In this document: one piece after another, positions 29,531 to 41,178 of the stretch
Layout: each line of letters starts with the position of its first letter
Position numbering within the stretch: position 1 is the stretch's first letter
Assembly: GCA_026210745.1 (NCBI GenBank)
Contig: CP110631.1
Location: forward strand, 2,170,001 to 2,234,000
DNA from: Exobasidium rhododendri
Taxonomy: Eukaryota > Basidiomycota > Exobasidiomycetes > Exobasidiales > Exobasidiaceae
Reading direction: 5' to 3'
Length of the DNA: 64,000 bases
Notes under the pieces: model-generated
Seen by the model: only the letters and a program-made list of their open reading frames with translations
Database searches by the model: none
Told to the model about the DNA's origin: nothing
Translations under genes and position numbers: made by a program

Positions 29531-30167
29531 TAGCTAAAGGTCGATCATCCCCTAGCTTTCCAGCAGTCACTGAACGAGTGGCGCGTTAGCCTATTCAGAC
29601 GAGAAATATTCATTATTAGAGAATCGAGCCGTCGATCGGGCAAGCGAGAACCCATCCTCCACATTACAACAATAAACCCGACCGACTACTTCCTTTGTAT
29701 TTGTGGACTATATTATCTCTACTACACAATTAGCTTTCTATAGACACAACGGTGTGAAAGGGGGCGACTCCAATAGTCGTTCCAGCAAGATCATAGTGGA
29801 ACCCCGGCCAATATGATCATGGCACAGTCGAGGAGAAATACCCGCAAAGGAATATAGCACTTTCTCATTGCAGACTGGCGAGTGTTCATCAAAACCCATC
29901 AGACAAGCCATCCACGGTCTCTGTGACAGCCTCGCCTCCTATCGTCTTGACCGTCTGCAAGCACAATCGTCAAGAATCGCTTGCCAGTCCATTTTCTATC
30001 TTTTCTCATTGACACACAGGTAGACACTACAATAATTGCAGGTGTCTAGAATAACACGTCTCCACTCCGGATTATTGATACTTGTCGCACCTACGCAATT
30101 ACGGCCGGCTGGGTAAAATTGTCCCAATTTCGCTTCCCTTTCCGTCCTCGAAAGGTTGCAAGTAAAG
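29531..30167. other. Intergenic/5' leader of NTF2-like gene
   Basis: No gene supported. Probably the promoter and long 5' leader of the gene starting at 30168. Confidence 0.4.
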
Positions 30168-32825
30168 ATGAGTAAAGGGACAGGGCCAGCGACGGCGGCC
30201 ACAACGACACCGCTATCAAATAACAGTTGGACATCTTCACTTGACAACCTGAGTGTGAAAAGTAGCAACTCATCAAAGGAAAGCGAGGGAAAAGTAACAT
30301 CGCATCATCATCACCATCATCCTTTGGCCAATCCTCACAAAGGTCAGGTAGGATCAGCTGCACCTGCGAACACTTTGCATCCTCACCATACATACAATCA
30401 CGCTAGCAGCAACCCTCCGCTCCTCTCACCACATTCGATTGTAGCTCAGAACGACACAGTCAGTGTGCCCTCTAGAGGCTCGTCGATCAATCTCAATTCC
30501 GCAATCAATCAATGGTCTCATCACCCCCGACAACCTCATTCTACTGCTGATTCCTACTTTCCCAACTCTGCCGGTGGACACAACGCAAGCAGCCAGCTGG
30601 TCCTCAACAATACTTCTCTGCCTCAGAAGCTACCTCGAACACCGGGAAGTAGTCGAGGGCACAGCCGGCAAACGAGTGCAGCTAGTGGACCTGCTGGGCC
30701 CAATTCGGCCATCTTTCCTTCGCGCGAAAGGTCATCGAAATCAGGAACTCAGAACATGAGTCTTAGCCTCAGTACCGGCATGGGCGATTCTGCTGCAGGA
30801 GGTGACCATCAACAACATCAAGTAGACTTTGCCAACTTTGCCGAGCATAGTCATGCGGGCCCTCCAAGTCCTAGTACGCTGACGGACATCATCCTAGGAC
30901 TTCACTCTACGTTGTATGGCATGAAGAAGACACCTGAGGAGGTTCGAGAGAGAGTCGAGGCCTTTTACGATCAAGATGCCGGTGAGTACTTTTTTGGCTT
31001 GCCAAGAGTAATAATGACTAATTTACGATGCTTCCCCCTCAAATTCAGTCTTCGAGTCGCCTCTTCTTTCTGCTAAGGGGAGAGAGCAGATTGCCGATCA
31101 ATTCATCATGGCATTCTCTTTACCAGGCATGGATGTCACCTCAGAGCTTCGAGACGTCATTTGCAGTGATTTCGAATTCGATGGAACCAGAGCAGGCATC
31201 ATTGATCAAACAATCAGTGTCACCTTTTTGCCTTCGCTCTTCGGATCACAAGGTCACTCCTCGTCGTCAAGTCAATCGTATCACGCTTCACATCCTCAGC
31301 ATGATCGTAGCGGTACTCATGCTGGCACATCTACACCAGGGTACACCTTACAGTCCGCAGGTGTCACTCCTCACCCTTTTGCTAGTCAGAGTCAAGCTCA
31401 GACACCGGCTGGTGGTGCAGGATCCATGTTCAGTCGCTTTTCCATCAGTCGACCCCATTCACCCACCACCCCATATTCACTGTCAGGCCTATGGGGCTCG
31501 TCGCGACCTCACACACCTGGTGGACGTGCATCGCACATGAAGCCACTTTCAACTCCCTTCAGTCAGCGGCCCAGTACACCTCCCAGTGTCAATGGCGATG
31601 ACGAGGAAGAAGAACAGAGCCAATCAGAATTAGTCAAACACGCTGAAGATTCCACCAGATTCATCACTGCTGACGAATCAGGCGGTGGTCAAGTGAGCAG
31701 ACCTAAGATGCCTGTAGACCACATCATTCCCCATTGGACATCGGATGGTCTCGGCCGCGGCACTGTTCACGCCTTCTTGTGGGGGATACTACATCCTCGC
31801 GCTGTTCTTAAGAGCTTGTGCACTATCCATTTGCGAGTCATGGTGAGTAGATCGATTTGCAGCATGATTCAGAAACCGACAAACAGCGAATCCTTGCCCC
31901 CGTTCACAGAGTCGGCTAGAGTTCAATGATGCCGGTCACATCGTTCGGCACGAAGATACATGGGGCGTTCGGGAAACAATCGAAGGCACGATACCGTTTG
32001 CCTCTGTCGGTGAGTTGTCCTGCATCAACTTCTTGACCAAGGTAGCGGGGATGTAGAGTGCTGACCCTTTCTATCACGCTCGCTCACAGTCTACGCTCTC
32101 GAGAGAAGGGTGGTCGGCTATCTGTGCTCGTTTGCCATCGGGAGAGGCTTTCGATTGTCTTCTGCTCTGACCAGATCAATCGCAGGCCCCTCTTCGGATC
32201 AGCAGCATCGACAAGCTTGGCCTTTGATGACGGGAGATGAAAAGTACGATCCGAATGCTGCCCACGATGCTGCTCGAGCTCTCCTACTGGGCCAGTCTAA
32301 TCGTTCGGAACAAGTGGGTATAACTCACCGTCTACGACGACGACGTGATCCCTATTGACTGCTCTTCTCTCCCTATCCTCTCCCTCTCTCCCTCACCGCT
32401 TCACCACACAGCTGCACTCGATGGCTCGTTCCAGAGCTTCAAGCCCCTCCAGATTTCGATTACACAGCATTCATAGTGCATCTGCCGCCCCGGCACATGG
32501 TACAGGCACGAGATCTCGGGCTAGATCGTTGGTAGGCAGCCAGAATGGTCAGCCTTTGCGAGCTGCATCCACGGAGAATCTATTGTCCATTGTACCAAGC
32601 TCTGCCGGCTACGGCGACAGGGAGAGAGGATATACAACGAGTGGAGTCGAGAGTCTCCCACCAGATAGCATTGCACGTTATCGTGATCGAGGAATTCGAC
32701 GGACAAACCCAAGCACGGCTTCTGCTCCAGTCACTGCCAGTGCTGCCTTGGACAGTCTTTGGCATCAAGGAGATGTCTTTAGTCCGCCAGAGAATAAGAG
32801 CAAAGCACCGGATCATGATTTGTGA
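30168..32825 (+). CDS. SigF-like NTF2-like domain protein
   Basis: Five exons: 30168-30981, 31049-31842, 31910-32009, 32090-32313 and 32412-32825, all with canonical introns; 781 residues. The N terminus is low-complexity with a His tract. The conserved domain is rebuilt across introns: LTDIILGLHSTLYGMKKTPE, VERVEAFYDQDAVFESPLLS, ELRDVICSDFEFDGTRAGII and SRLEFNDAGHIVRHEDTWG, a pattern I know from basidiomycete proteins annotated as SigF-like NTF2-like. A roughly 180-residue Ser/Pro/His-rich insert splits the domain. The C terminus is Arg/Ser-rich. Function is not established; the fold suggests a small-molecule-binding or protein-interaction domain. Confidence 0.75.
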
Positions 32826-32962
32826 AATCCCTCCTACCCCGCCCCAAAGAAAACGTCTGTCACAATATTGCTCTGCATCTCTCTGCGGATGGGAAAGGAG
32901 GAAACTTTTTGTCAACTGACATAATACTATACATAATTGATTGTCGTACCTTGATTTATGTC

Positions 32963-34384
32963 CTAAGCATAGCCCACACCTTCCTGATTGAATGCGAATG
33001 GCTCGTTGCCAACATTGATCCAGCAGCTAGATGAAGTGGGGCCAGAGACCAGCGTTCGAGCAAACACTTCGTACACATTACACGCTGACGAGGAAGGAAG
33101 ATAATCCCGAAGCAGCGGAAATACTGCTGGCTTGCGGCTGTGGCCCAGAGGAACGCTTGCAAAGAGTCTTGTTTCAACCTCCACCGCTCTCTTCATTGTG
33201 GGTTTCGTGGACGCCAAGAGCAGTATTTCGTATGGCTTTCTCCCTTGCTTGTTGTTCGACGGAAACACCAACTGACCGCCTGGGATCGATCTGCTTTCGT
33301 CTCCTGCGGTCACCTTGACCCAAACTAATTGACCGACATGCGTCAACCCCCACGCGGGGAAAAGCTTGGTGAGAACAAATCGTTGGACCTTTGCATGATT
33401 CGTTATCCAACAGCCGACCAAGACACCGTGACCACTTCCTGTCTTGCTTGCGCAGTCTAGCAGCTGCCGAATGGGTGTTACCATGTTCCAAAGATCAAAG
33501 AGATCTTCTAAGGGCTTGTACGACTCGGCCCTGTCCTTCAAGCGCTTAGCAGAGTAGTTGGGATAGGGAGGATCGAGTAGGAGCAAGCTTGGAGGATTGG
33601 ATCGGGCAAACTCAAGAGCCTGATTCCAGCCTGTCGGCGATATCGCTTGGCTACGTAGCATGTTCGTGAGAAGAAATCCGCTTCTAGGTGGCATGAGCAT
33701 GTGATTGACGGTGGAGGCGTCCTCTTGCGTGATTTGTATCGTCGAGACTTCTTTGTCTGAATTGAAGACAAGACGATGGACCAGCTCTTCAGGGCTCTTT
33801 ACAATGGACGGCGGGCTCAGCCACTCTGTCTTCGAATTAGGCGCTCGAGACTGCAAATCTGCCTCCCTTGCTGCCCAGGATATTCGATGTTGCCCGCTCT
33901 CTCTCACAGTGCGTCGGCTGTCATCAGTCCGCGTTAGCCAGTCACTGGGCCCTGCTCTTGCCTGTAGGCTTCTCAGGGCGACAACAATCTCCCGCTCAAG
34001 CAGAACGTGCAGATCCTCCATCGTTCTCGCTACATCATCCCATCTTTTGCGTTTCTTGTCTGTGGCACTGGGTTGAGGCTGGTGATCTTCATGTGTCGCC
34101 AATGGCCATGGCTCTCTAATGGGATGATCGGAGAGTAGCAGCTGCCTCTCGTCCGGGAGATCAGCGAGCAGTGAGTGTAATGAATCTATCAGGGAGATCG
34201 CTCTGGAGTGTCCATCACTGGCAGTGTATGCAGCGGTCAAAAATTTGCCATCATATGCCATAAAGGCTGTTCTGCAGAGAGGAGGCAACACCCAAAGCGA
34301 GTCAGCGGAGAATATCAAGTCAAGACAGACGCGTCCTGTTCGGGGCATTTAAAGATCAACTCGGCGATACACGATTGCTAACAT
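32963..34384 (-). CDS. METTL4-type MT-A70 N6-adenine methyltransferase
   Basis: My preferred model is 34384-34371 spliced to 34271-32963 (99-nt intron with GTATCG, CTGAC and TGCAG), 440 residues starting MLAIV-TAFMAYDG. The alternative is the uninterrupted frame from the ATG at 34348 (461 residues). The catalytic motif LLLLDPPYPNYSAKR (Asp near residue 238) is the MT-A70 DPPW motif with Tyr. It is followed by WVKVT, FPSNNKQGRKPYEILLL, VPLGHSRKP, YEVFARTL and a final WINVGNE, the METTL4 order. METTL4 relatives methylate adenine N6 in DNA or U2 snRNA; the substrate here is unknown. It is divergent with the paladin gene, under 125 bp apart. Confidence 0.85.
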
Positions 34385-34471
34385 TCAAGGATTGCCAGAC
34401 TTTACTTCTTCTCTTCGCCCTTCACAATAATTCGTGCCCCTTTTTGATAGCACAGAGAGCAGCTCACAACG

Positions 34472-37400
34472 ATGGAGGGGGTCGACGGTAAGGACGACGA
34501 GGACAGCGTTTCACCGGCAGTGGAGGAACAGCGACAATTCACCAAGACGAACTCCATGCCCCTACACTCTTTGTTCAACAGTTCCCGACACAACGGCTCG
34601 TCGGGATTAGACTCCTCTTTGCAGATGGATTTCTCTTCCAGCAAGATAAGCTCAGAGTTTTGGGCAGCACGGGAGAGTCTTGTGGTGAAGAGCAGGCAGG
34701 GGAGTGTCCTCACAAGAGGCTTGATAGTCAAGACTGATCATTTTGCGGGAGTAAGACGCCCCAATCTTGGAGTCCATCTACAGGGAGCACCCAACTTCAG
34801 ACAGGCTGATTTCCCTGGCTTGCAGGTGTATGGTGCAGCTCAACCGACAATTACAGGGCTCAAGACTATTCTTAGCGTGCTGCAATGTGCTCCCCTAAGA
34901 GATAGAGATCACAGAGTCAATCGACTAGGTAGAGGCAGGCCTCTATCACCTCGACGGGCTGACCCGACCGAAAGAGCAGCGTCTGCTACACCTCGACTTG
35001 GCTCAGAATTGAACAAAGCCAGGAACGACTTTGACGCTTCTGAGCGTATGGAAGACAAAGAAGTACCTGAATCTGGTGGTCCTTTAACGGACATCGCGAC
35101 GCCGAAAGAATCAAGTCGACGATGTGTCTGGGCGTGCACTCGTAACGAGCCAGTCATCTACGTAGGAAGTAGACCGTTCGTCCTCCGCGAAGCAGATCAG
35201 CCCTTTGAAAACTTTCAATTGAGTGAAAGAGCCGATAACCTAGAATCGATCGAACAAAGATTGAAAGCCGACATACTTCGAGAGGCTGCTCGCTACGGAG
35301 GTCTGCTTATGGTTCACGAAGAAGATGAAGACGGAAAGTTGAGACCTGCATGGGTGGCTGTAGGCCCACTAGAGGTGAAAACCGTTCGAGAGGTATGGGA
35401 ACTTATCCGAAGAGAAGGCTGGAGATGCGACTACCATCGTATACCGATTGCAGAAGATCAACCGATGGAGAACAATTATCTCGATGCTTACACCCAGATC
35501 ATAAAGGACATTGACCCCTTGAACACTGCTTTTGTTGCCAATTGCGGAATGGGCGTGCGAAGGACATCATTTGCCATGGTCGCTGCTGTGCTTGTTCGGA
35601 GGCGACAAATGATTCTGCTCGGCCATGGAGATCCTTTCCAGGCACATACAAGAGGCAATACGAGAAGCGCAATTCAAGATGAAAAGTCCAAAAGGAGTTC
35701 TACCTTACCAGCGTCAGACTTAGCTGCCAAATCCCTGCAAGTTGCAACTGAAAAGCATATTGACGCACAGTCTACACTGCAGGTTGTTCAGGTACTGAAT
35801 AAGAGCTTCTCAGACGCTGGAAGCTCTCGAACAGGTGTGGAAGTGCTGCTGAGTCAACCGAGATTGCTAGATGCTTTGCGAAGCGCAAAAGATGGCAACT
35901 ACGGAGTCATTCGACAATTAGTAGGGCTCTTGGATGACGGAGAAGAAAGTAAAAAAGCAGTAGACATGGCCATTGATGCGTGTTCTCATGTCATTCACTT
36001 GCGGCATTCCATTCTGGAAGCAAGAGTAAAATATGCCTTGGCCGCTCCTGATTTGCCTATGACAGATGCGAGTAACCGAAGCAGGACAGCCAACTCGTCC
36101 ATTTTGAAAGCAGTCAATGGACTAGAACAGTATCATCTCCTGGTCACCTTTGGAAGCTACGTCGCAGGCAGCGAGACGGCCATCTTCAAGCACCGCTTTT
36201 CGACGTGGCTAGGGGAAAGAGCAGAAATCTCACACTTTATTTCACGAATTCGATCCAAGGGCACTCAGCTGTACTTTTTCGATCCCATTGCTGATCTGAG
36301 TGCGCTAAGTAAAGACGAAGCCAGCGTGCCGGCCCTACTGCAACGGAAGAAAAACGATCGAGACCTCGTGCCAGGAGATGAGTTCGCGGAGCATGTTGTC
36401 CGCAACAGAGCAGGTCTAGTGCTAAGACCGCTGACATTGCTCAAGGAGGACGTTTGGAGAAGTCTGAAAGTCAGCAGCAGGGTCATTCGGACCAATGTGC
36501 ATGTACGGGGTGCAGTGAATTTCAGAAGAATTCGCAATAGCAATGTCTTCGCAACAGGTCAACCTACTGTCGACGGCGTCCGCAACATACTTCGAAGTAT
36601 TGCCGAGCAAGTGGCCGATCCTGGTCAAAACGAGCCGCTTCATGTGACCTTTATCAATTTGCGAGAAGAGCCCCTCTGTCATATCAACGGCAAACCGTTC
36701 TGCCTTCGTCAAAAGGGCAAGAGTCTGCGAAATATTAAGAGCTACTCCGGCATAAGTTGGTCTCGTCTGACGTTACTGGAAGACCGTTTGAAGAATGACA
36801 TCTTAAATGAGATACGAGACGGCGATGGCAGGTTGCTACTCCATACCGAAACGGAGGATGGCGACCTGGTTCCAGTGTGGGAGGCAGCCAGTCCTAGTGA
36901 CGTCGAAACGCTGCAAGACGTTATGACGAAGATCGGTAATGAGTTGAATGAAGCAAGATTGGTCAAGGAAGGCAAGAAGGAGGCGGGGAGTGGAGATCAA
37001 GACAGCAGCGAAGCTATGCCCAACGTGGAGTTGATCTATCGCAGAATACCCATCACAGCAGAAAGACCTCCCGACTTTGCGGATATTGCTGTGATCATGA
37101 GAACAGTCTTGCGATCAGAGATGCAAAGTAATTCTTGCATTGTTCTGAATTGTCAGCTGGGTAGGGGCAGATCTACCATGACTTCTGTCATCGTGCTACT
37201 GATAGAGCAATGGCTAGGTAAGCGAAATGGAGCAAAGGAAATTGGAGAAGGAGCCAAGGAGGAAGCCGAGGAGGAAAGTGACGATGGCGAAGGAGAAGCG
37301 ACCGCGGAGCAGACCCCGCCCAGCAAGCGTTTATTGAGCTATCACATCATCAACAGCCTACTCCGGGTCATTCCGCACGGCCTTGCTGTGAAGGAGACCG

Positions 37401-39352
37401 TGGACAAGGCAATCGATCGCAGTGCAGGCGTCTTGAATTTGCGCAATAGCATTGAAGAAGCGAGACTAGCGGCAGAAGATACCGAAGATGAGAATCTGAG
37501 AAGGGGCAAGATTCAAAACGCCGTCTACAACCTACGAAGATACTTTGAATTGATTGTGTTCCAGGCGTACTTGGAAGCTACGCCTGCCCAATGGTACGAG
37601 TCGTTACCTGCCTTCGAAGAGTATGTCAAAAAGCAGCCTGTCTTTCAGACGCTGTCCCAAGAATTTGAAAAGATTGACTTGTCTACCATTACACCGCTGC
37701 AGAAGGTGGAGAAGTCGGATGGGATGGCGTTGAGTGAAGAGGTGCAGGAGGTAGTATCGAATCGAGCAGGAAACATTCTCAGCACGTACACCATGTTGAA
37801 GAGTGACATGTTTCCTGGTTTAGCAGCACAAGCGTTGTCGCAGATCGAAGGCATTCCCAATCTGAGAGGGGTGGGAGCCGTTCTGGGTCAACTGCAGTCA
37901 CTTGATAAGGCAGGAGCGGGCGGCAGCGTAAGTACCTTGGGCAGCATCACTTCTACGTCACACCATTATCCGTCAAACGTTGGTATCGCTGCCGCCGGAC
38001 CTACTTCCTTTGACACATGGGGTCATGGTATGCCGTCTATTGAAGGGCTTCGGAAGGGGCTAGAACGGATCGGAGCAGGTCCAAAGGGTAATCTGGACGT
38101 GATTGCTACGTCCTTGAGGGAGGAAGCAGTATGTGTCATCAATGGAAGACCACACGTCTTACGGTTAGCTGATCAACCCTTCACAAACGTGGAAGCGACG
38201 GGGATCACTACAGAAGCAGTGGAAAGGATGGAGGAGGCTTTGAAACAAGATGTCATTCGCGAAATCGAGAAATACGACGGGAGGATCCTACTACACGATG
38301 AAGAAGTAAACGAGGAAGGCAAGTTTGAGATCTTTCCTCTCTGGGAAAGTGTGAAGGTAGAGGATGTCCTGACGCCCAAGGAAATGTACCAGATCATCCA
38401 AAAGGAAGGATTCCGAGTTCACTATGCTCGTGTGGCCGTCACGGATGAGCAAGCACCTATTCCGGCCGTCTTTAAGGAAATGGAAGAAAGGGTGCTGCAA
38501 GCATTGAAGATCGGCGCCGCTTGCGTTTGGAACTGTCAGATGGGTAGAGGTAGAACGACGACCGGTATGGTCATAGCTGCACTGGTGTCGACTGTTGCCC
38601 ATTACGGTGAAGAATTGTTTGAGTCCGATCTTAGTGCGAGCATCGTCAGTTGGTCCGGCTTCCTTACCAACGGTGGCAATCAGAACAATCTTAGCCACAG
38701 TATCAGTAGCAGCAGTAGCAGCGCGACCAATTTGGACGTAGTCAATGAGAACGACCTGCTGGACAATCGTGAAGACGAACTGTGGTTGCAGGGAGAATAC
38801 AGATCGGTGCTGCAACTAGTTGCTATACTCAAGCATGGTAAGTTGGCTAAGAAGTTGACAGACGGAGCAATCGATCGAATGGAGGCAGTGCAGAATCTAC
38901 GAAAAGCTATCTTCGACAGTAAATTAAGAGTTTCGACGGCAGAACCAGGCACTTCCAAGCATCGACAATTGACCAGGGTGTATGCGAACTATCTGCAAAG
39001 GTACTCCTACTTGATTGTGTTTGCAAATTATTTATTGGAGAAATCCCAAGCTATGCTAGAGGGGGGGTACAAGCGGGCACCTACTTCTTCCATCCGCAGC
39101 ACCAGTCGAGAGCGAATTTTGAACGATGACGGCGGCAGTAACAACGAAGACGACGACGAAGATGATGATGATGATGACGATGATGAAGACGATAATCGAT
39201 CTCTCACCTCCGCTTCCATGTCTACTTCTTCCTTTTCAATCAACGCAAGTCGATTTGCTCAAGAGGAAAGCAAGCGACAATTCCCCACATTTGTCAATTG
39301 GCTGCAGCCACGACGAGAAATCAGCAAGATCTGTGGCTCAGAGGACCGGTAG
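34472..39352 (+). CDS. Paladin-like multi-domain phosphatase
   Basis: A single-exon protein of 1626 residues built from three tandem PTP-like repeats. Each has an N-terminal block (GAPNFRQ / GAVNFRRI / GIPNLRGVG...), a VYGAAQPTI/ATGQPTVDGVR/GHGMPSIEGLR segment, a conserved VINGRPHVLR/NGKPFCLR block and a Cys-x5-Arg loop: CGMGVRR (Cys about 358), CQLGRGR (about 894) and CQMGRGR (about 1355). This is the paladin architecture, related to bacterial PTP-like inositol phosphatases. Loop 1 departs most from the active-site pattern. The C terminus has an Asp run. Animal paladin acts on phosphoinositides or inositol phosphates; the activity in fungi is inferred. Confidence 0.85.
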   Translation: MEGVDGKDDEDSVSPAVEEQRQFTKTNSMPLHSLFNSSRHNGSSGLDSSLQMDFSSSKISSEFWAARESLVVKSRQGSVLTRGLIVKTDHFAGVRRPNLGVHLQGAPNFRQADFPGLQVYGAAQPTITGLKTILSVLQCAPLRDRDHRVNRLGRGRPLSPRRADPTERAASATPRLGSELNKARNDFDASERMEDKEVPESGGPLTDIATPKESSRRCVWACTRNEPVIYVGSRPFVLREADQPFENFQLSERADNLESIEQRLKADILREAARYGGLLMVHEEDEDGKLRPAWVAVGPLEVKTVREVWELIRREGWRCDYHRIPIAEDQPMENNYLDAYTQIIKDIDPLNTAFVANCGMGVRRTSFAMVAAVLVRRRQMILLGHGDPFQAHTRGNTRSAIQDEKSKRSSTLPASDLAAKSLQVATEKHIDAQSTLQVVQVLNKSFSDAGSSRTGVEVLLSQPRLLDALRSAKDGNYGVIRQLVGLLDDGEESKKAVDMAIDACSHVIHLRHSILEARVKYALAAPDLPMTDASNRSRTANSSILKAVNGLEQYHLLVTFGSYVAGSETAIFKHRFSTWLGERAEISHFISRIRSKGTQLYFFDPIADLSALSKDEASVPALLQRKKNDRDLVPGDEFAEHVVRNRAGLVLRPLTLLKEDVWRSLKVSSRVIRTNVHVRGAVNFRRIRNSNVFATGQPTVDGVRNILRSIAEQVADPGQNEPLHVTFINLREEPLCHINGKPFCLRQKGKSLRNIKSYSGISWSRLTLLEDRLKNDILNEIRDGDGRLLLHTETEDGDLVPVWEAASPSDVETLQDVMTKIGNELNEARLVKEGKKEAGSGDQDSSEAMPNVELIYRRIPITAERPPDFADIAVIMRTVLRSEMQSNSCIVLNCQLGRGRSTMTSVIVLLIEQWLGKRNGAKEIGEGAKEEAEEESDDGEGEATAEQTPPSKRLLSYHIINSLLRVIPHGLAVKETVDKAIDRSAGVLNLRNSIEEARLAAEDTEDENLRRGKIQNAVYNLRRYFELIVFQAYLEATPAQWYESLPAFEEYVKKQPVFQTLSQEFEKIDLSTITPLQKVEKSDGMALSEEVQEVVSNRAGNILSTYTMLKSDMFPGLAAQALSQIEGIPNLRGVGAVLGQLQSLDKAGAGGSVSTLGSITSTSHHYPSNVGIAAAGPTSFDTWGHGMPSIEGLRKGLERIGAGPKGNLDVIATSLREEAVCVINGRPHVLRLADQPFTNVEATGITTEAVERMEEALKQDVIREIEKYDGRILLHDEEVNEEGKFEIFPLWESVKVEDVLTPKEMYQIIQKEGFRVHYARVAVTDEQAPIPAVFKEMEERVLQALKIGAACVWNCQMGRGRTTTGMVIAALVSTVAHYGEELFESDLSASIVSWSGFLTNGGNQNNLSHSISSSSSSATNLDVVNENDLLDNREDELWLQGEYRSVLQLVAILKHGKLAKKLTDGAIDRMEAVQNLRKAIFDSKLRVSTAEPGTSKHRQLTRVYANYLQRYSYLIVFANYLLEKSQAMLEGGYKRAPTSSIRSTSRERILNDDGGSNNEDDDEDDDDDDDDEDDNRSLTSASMSTSSFSINASRFAQEESKRQFPTFVNWLQPRREISKICGSEDR

Positions 39353-39654
39353 GGAGGGGGATTTTGCCCTCGCCATGTTTCCATTACTGTAATTCGGTTT
39401 TACCTTACCGTCACCTTAACTTCCCGCAATAATAATCATAGAGAGACACAAACGATAAAAGAGAGAGATGGAGAGCAGTCAAAAGAGCATCCATTGCAAC
39501 AACAAGTACATGTGCAGAGAGCAACGAAGGTGAGAGCGAGATTACACTCAAAATGAATTTGACTAAGAGCGTCGATGCAAAGGTAGAAGAACAATGAAGG
39601 AGGTGCAGTGGTATAAGAGGAATTGGACGACGACGTAAAGGCGGGCGAGCACAG
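39353..39654. other. Convergent 3' intergenic region
   Basis: Region between the 3' ends of the paladin and chitinase genes. Nothing coding seen. Confidence 0.4.
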
Positions 39655-41178
39655 TTACGACCTACCCAGTCCTTTGCGGACCGAGTCGATCAAATCGTTG
39701 GATCCTGTGTCCCCATCAATCGACCAGGCAACCACACCGCGAAGTCCAGCCTCCAGAGCAAAGGCGGCTTTGTCGTACAATGAGTCGGTGTCGTCGTAAG
39801 TCACGACCTTCTTTCCGTTACTCAAGTAAGGCGTGTCGGAGCAGTCATCCCAGTACTTTGTGAAGCCACCGGTGCCGACAAACTCTCCACTGCTCTTGAC
39901 CAAAGCACCTTGACTAACGAGAGAGCTAAAGTTGATCTGGCCAGAGGTATAGCTTCCATCGCTGCTTTCCAATGTAGCAACCGTAGATCGTCGTTGAATC
40001 AAAGTCGTCTTTGTACTGGTACTGATGTAACCGTAGAAAGGTACTCCCAGCACAATCTTTGATCGAGGCATACCGGCTCCAGTCCAAGCCTTCACACCTC
40101 CTGCAGCACTTGCTACGGGCTGAGTACTGTTTCCACAAAGGTTAGCAAGAGGTGCATTTGGTCCCGGTGCGCTGGATGAGCCCCAAACATCGTAGTTCAT
40201 CAAGACAATGTAATCCAAAGCAGAGGCAGCTCGAGCAACACTTCCGACAGGCGAGCCATTGGAAGCTGTCCAGACTTGTAGTGGGACAGCGGCCGAGAGG
40301 ATGAAGTTGGTGGGAACGGCAGGTCGAAGCAACTGCAAAAAAGTTTGGAAATTCTTGGTGTCTTGACCATCACCGGCGCTACGACGACGACTGCTGATGA
40401 GATTGTTAGGGTCTGAAGGAAATAAATATGTCAGTCACTTGAGTGCAAGGTCCAAAAAGGCTTTTCTTCCCATCGAGAGTCACTCACATTCCCAGTCGAA
40501 ATCAAAACCGTCGACGTTGTATTTCTTCTGTAGAGCAACAAGATTTGCTACGAAGGTTTTCATGGAGGCAGTGGTACCGACAGCATCGATAAAACCACTC
40601 GATTGACCAGCACCTCCAATGGACAGTACTAGCTTAGAATTAGCATTGTGAGCAGCAGTAACCATTCGCTTCAGCAATGAAGCACTGTCGACTTCGATGG
40701 TTGCATCACTTTGAGGAACAGCAAATGCATAGTGCATGATATCATACTTTGACCAAGCAATGTCTTCAGGAGCGAGTACATCAGCCGTCCAATCGGCCCA
40801 ATATCCCATCGAGTAAGGGACAGTGGTGGTTGCACTTGTAGTAGTCGTGGTTCCCGTCGTCGAGCAAGTTGAGGCCCTTTTCTTTCCCTTCAGGGTTTGT
40901 CTTGCTGATGGCGTCATCAGTGTTTGTTGCTTTCCTTGCCGGCGAACCAGATTGAGGAGAGCATTCATCGGACCGTTGGGACTTCTTCGAGAAGCCGGCC
41001 GTGGTGATGTACGACGTCTGGGAGAATCACTGACCAATGTCACACCGTTCTCTTCTGGATGAAGCTTCAGGTAAGTAGCTGGTGACATGTGATGCTGTGG
41101 ATTGTTGTAAGGAAGAGCATTGCTTGAGACTGCTAGTAGCGCAGCTGCTGCCACGGAGACGAGAAGGGGTAATTGCAT
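39655..41178 (-). CDS. GH18 chitinase, secreted
   Basis: Two exons: 41178-40488 and 40412-39655 (74-nt intron); 482 residues. The signal peptide is about 1-21 (ending SNA). A basic pro-region follows with several dibasic sites (PRRR, RRSPNGPMN, VRRQGKQ, GKKRAS). Then comes a Thr-rich linker and the GH18 barrel from SMGYWADWT. Motifs include KLVLSIGGAGQS and the catalytic DGFDFDWE (Glu about 230), directly at the intron, then YIVLMNYDVWG and GVVAWSIDGD. No chitin-binding module or GPI signal is visible. It is likely an endochitinase for wall remodelling or nutrition. Confidence 0.9.
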
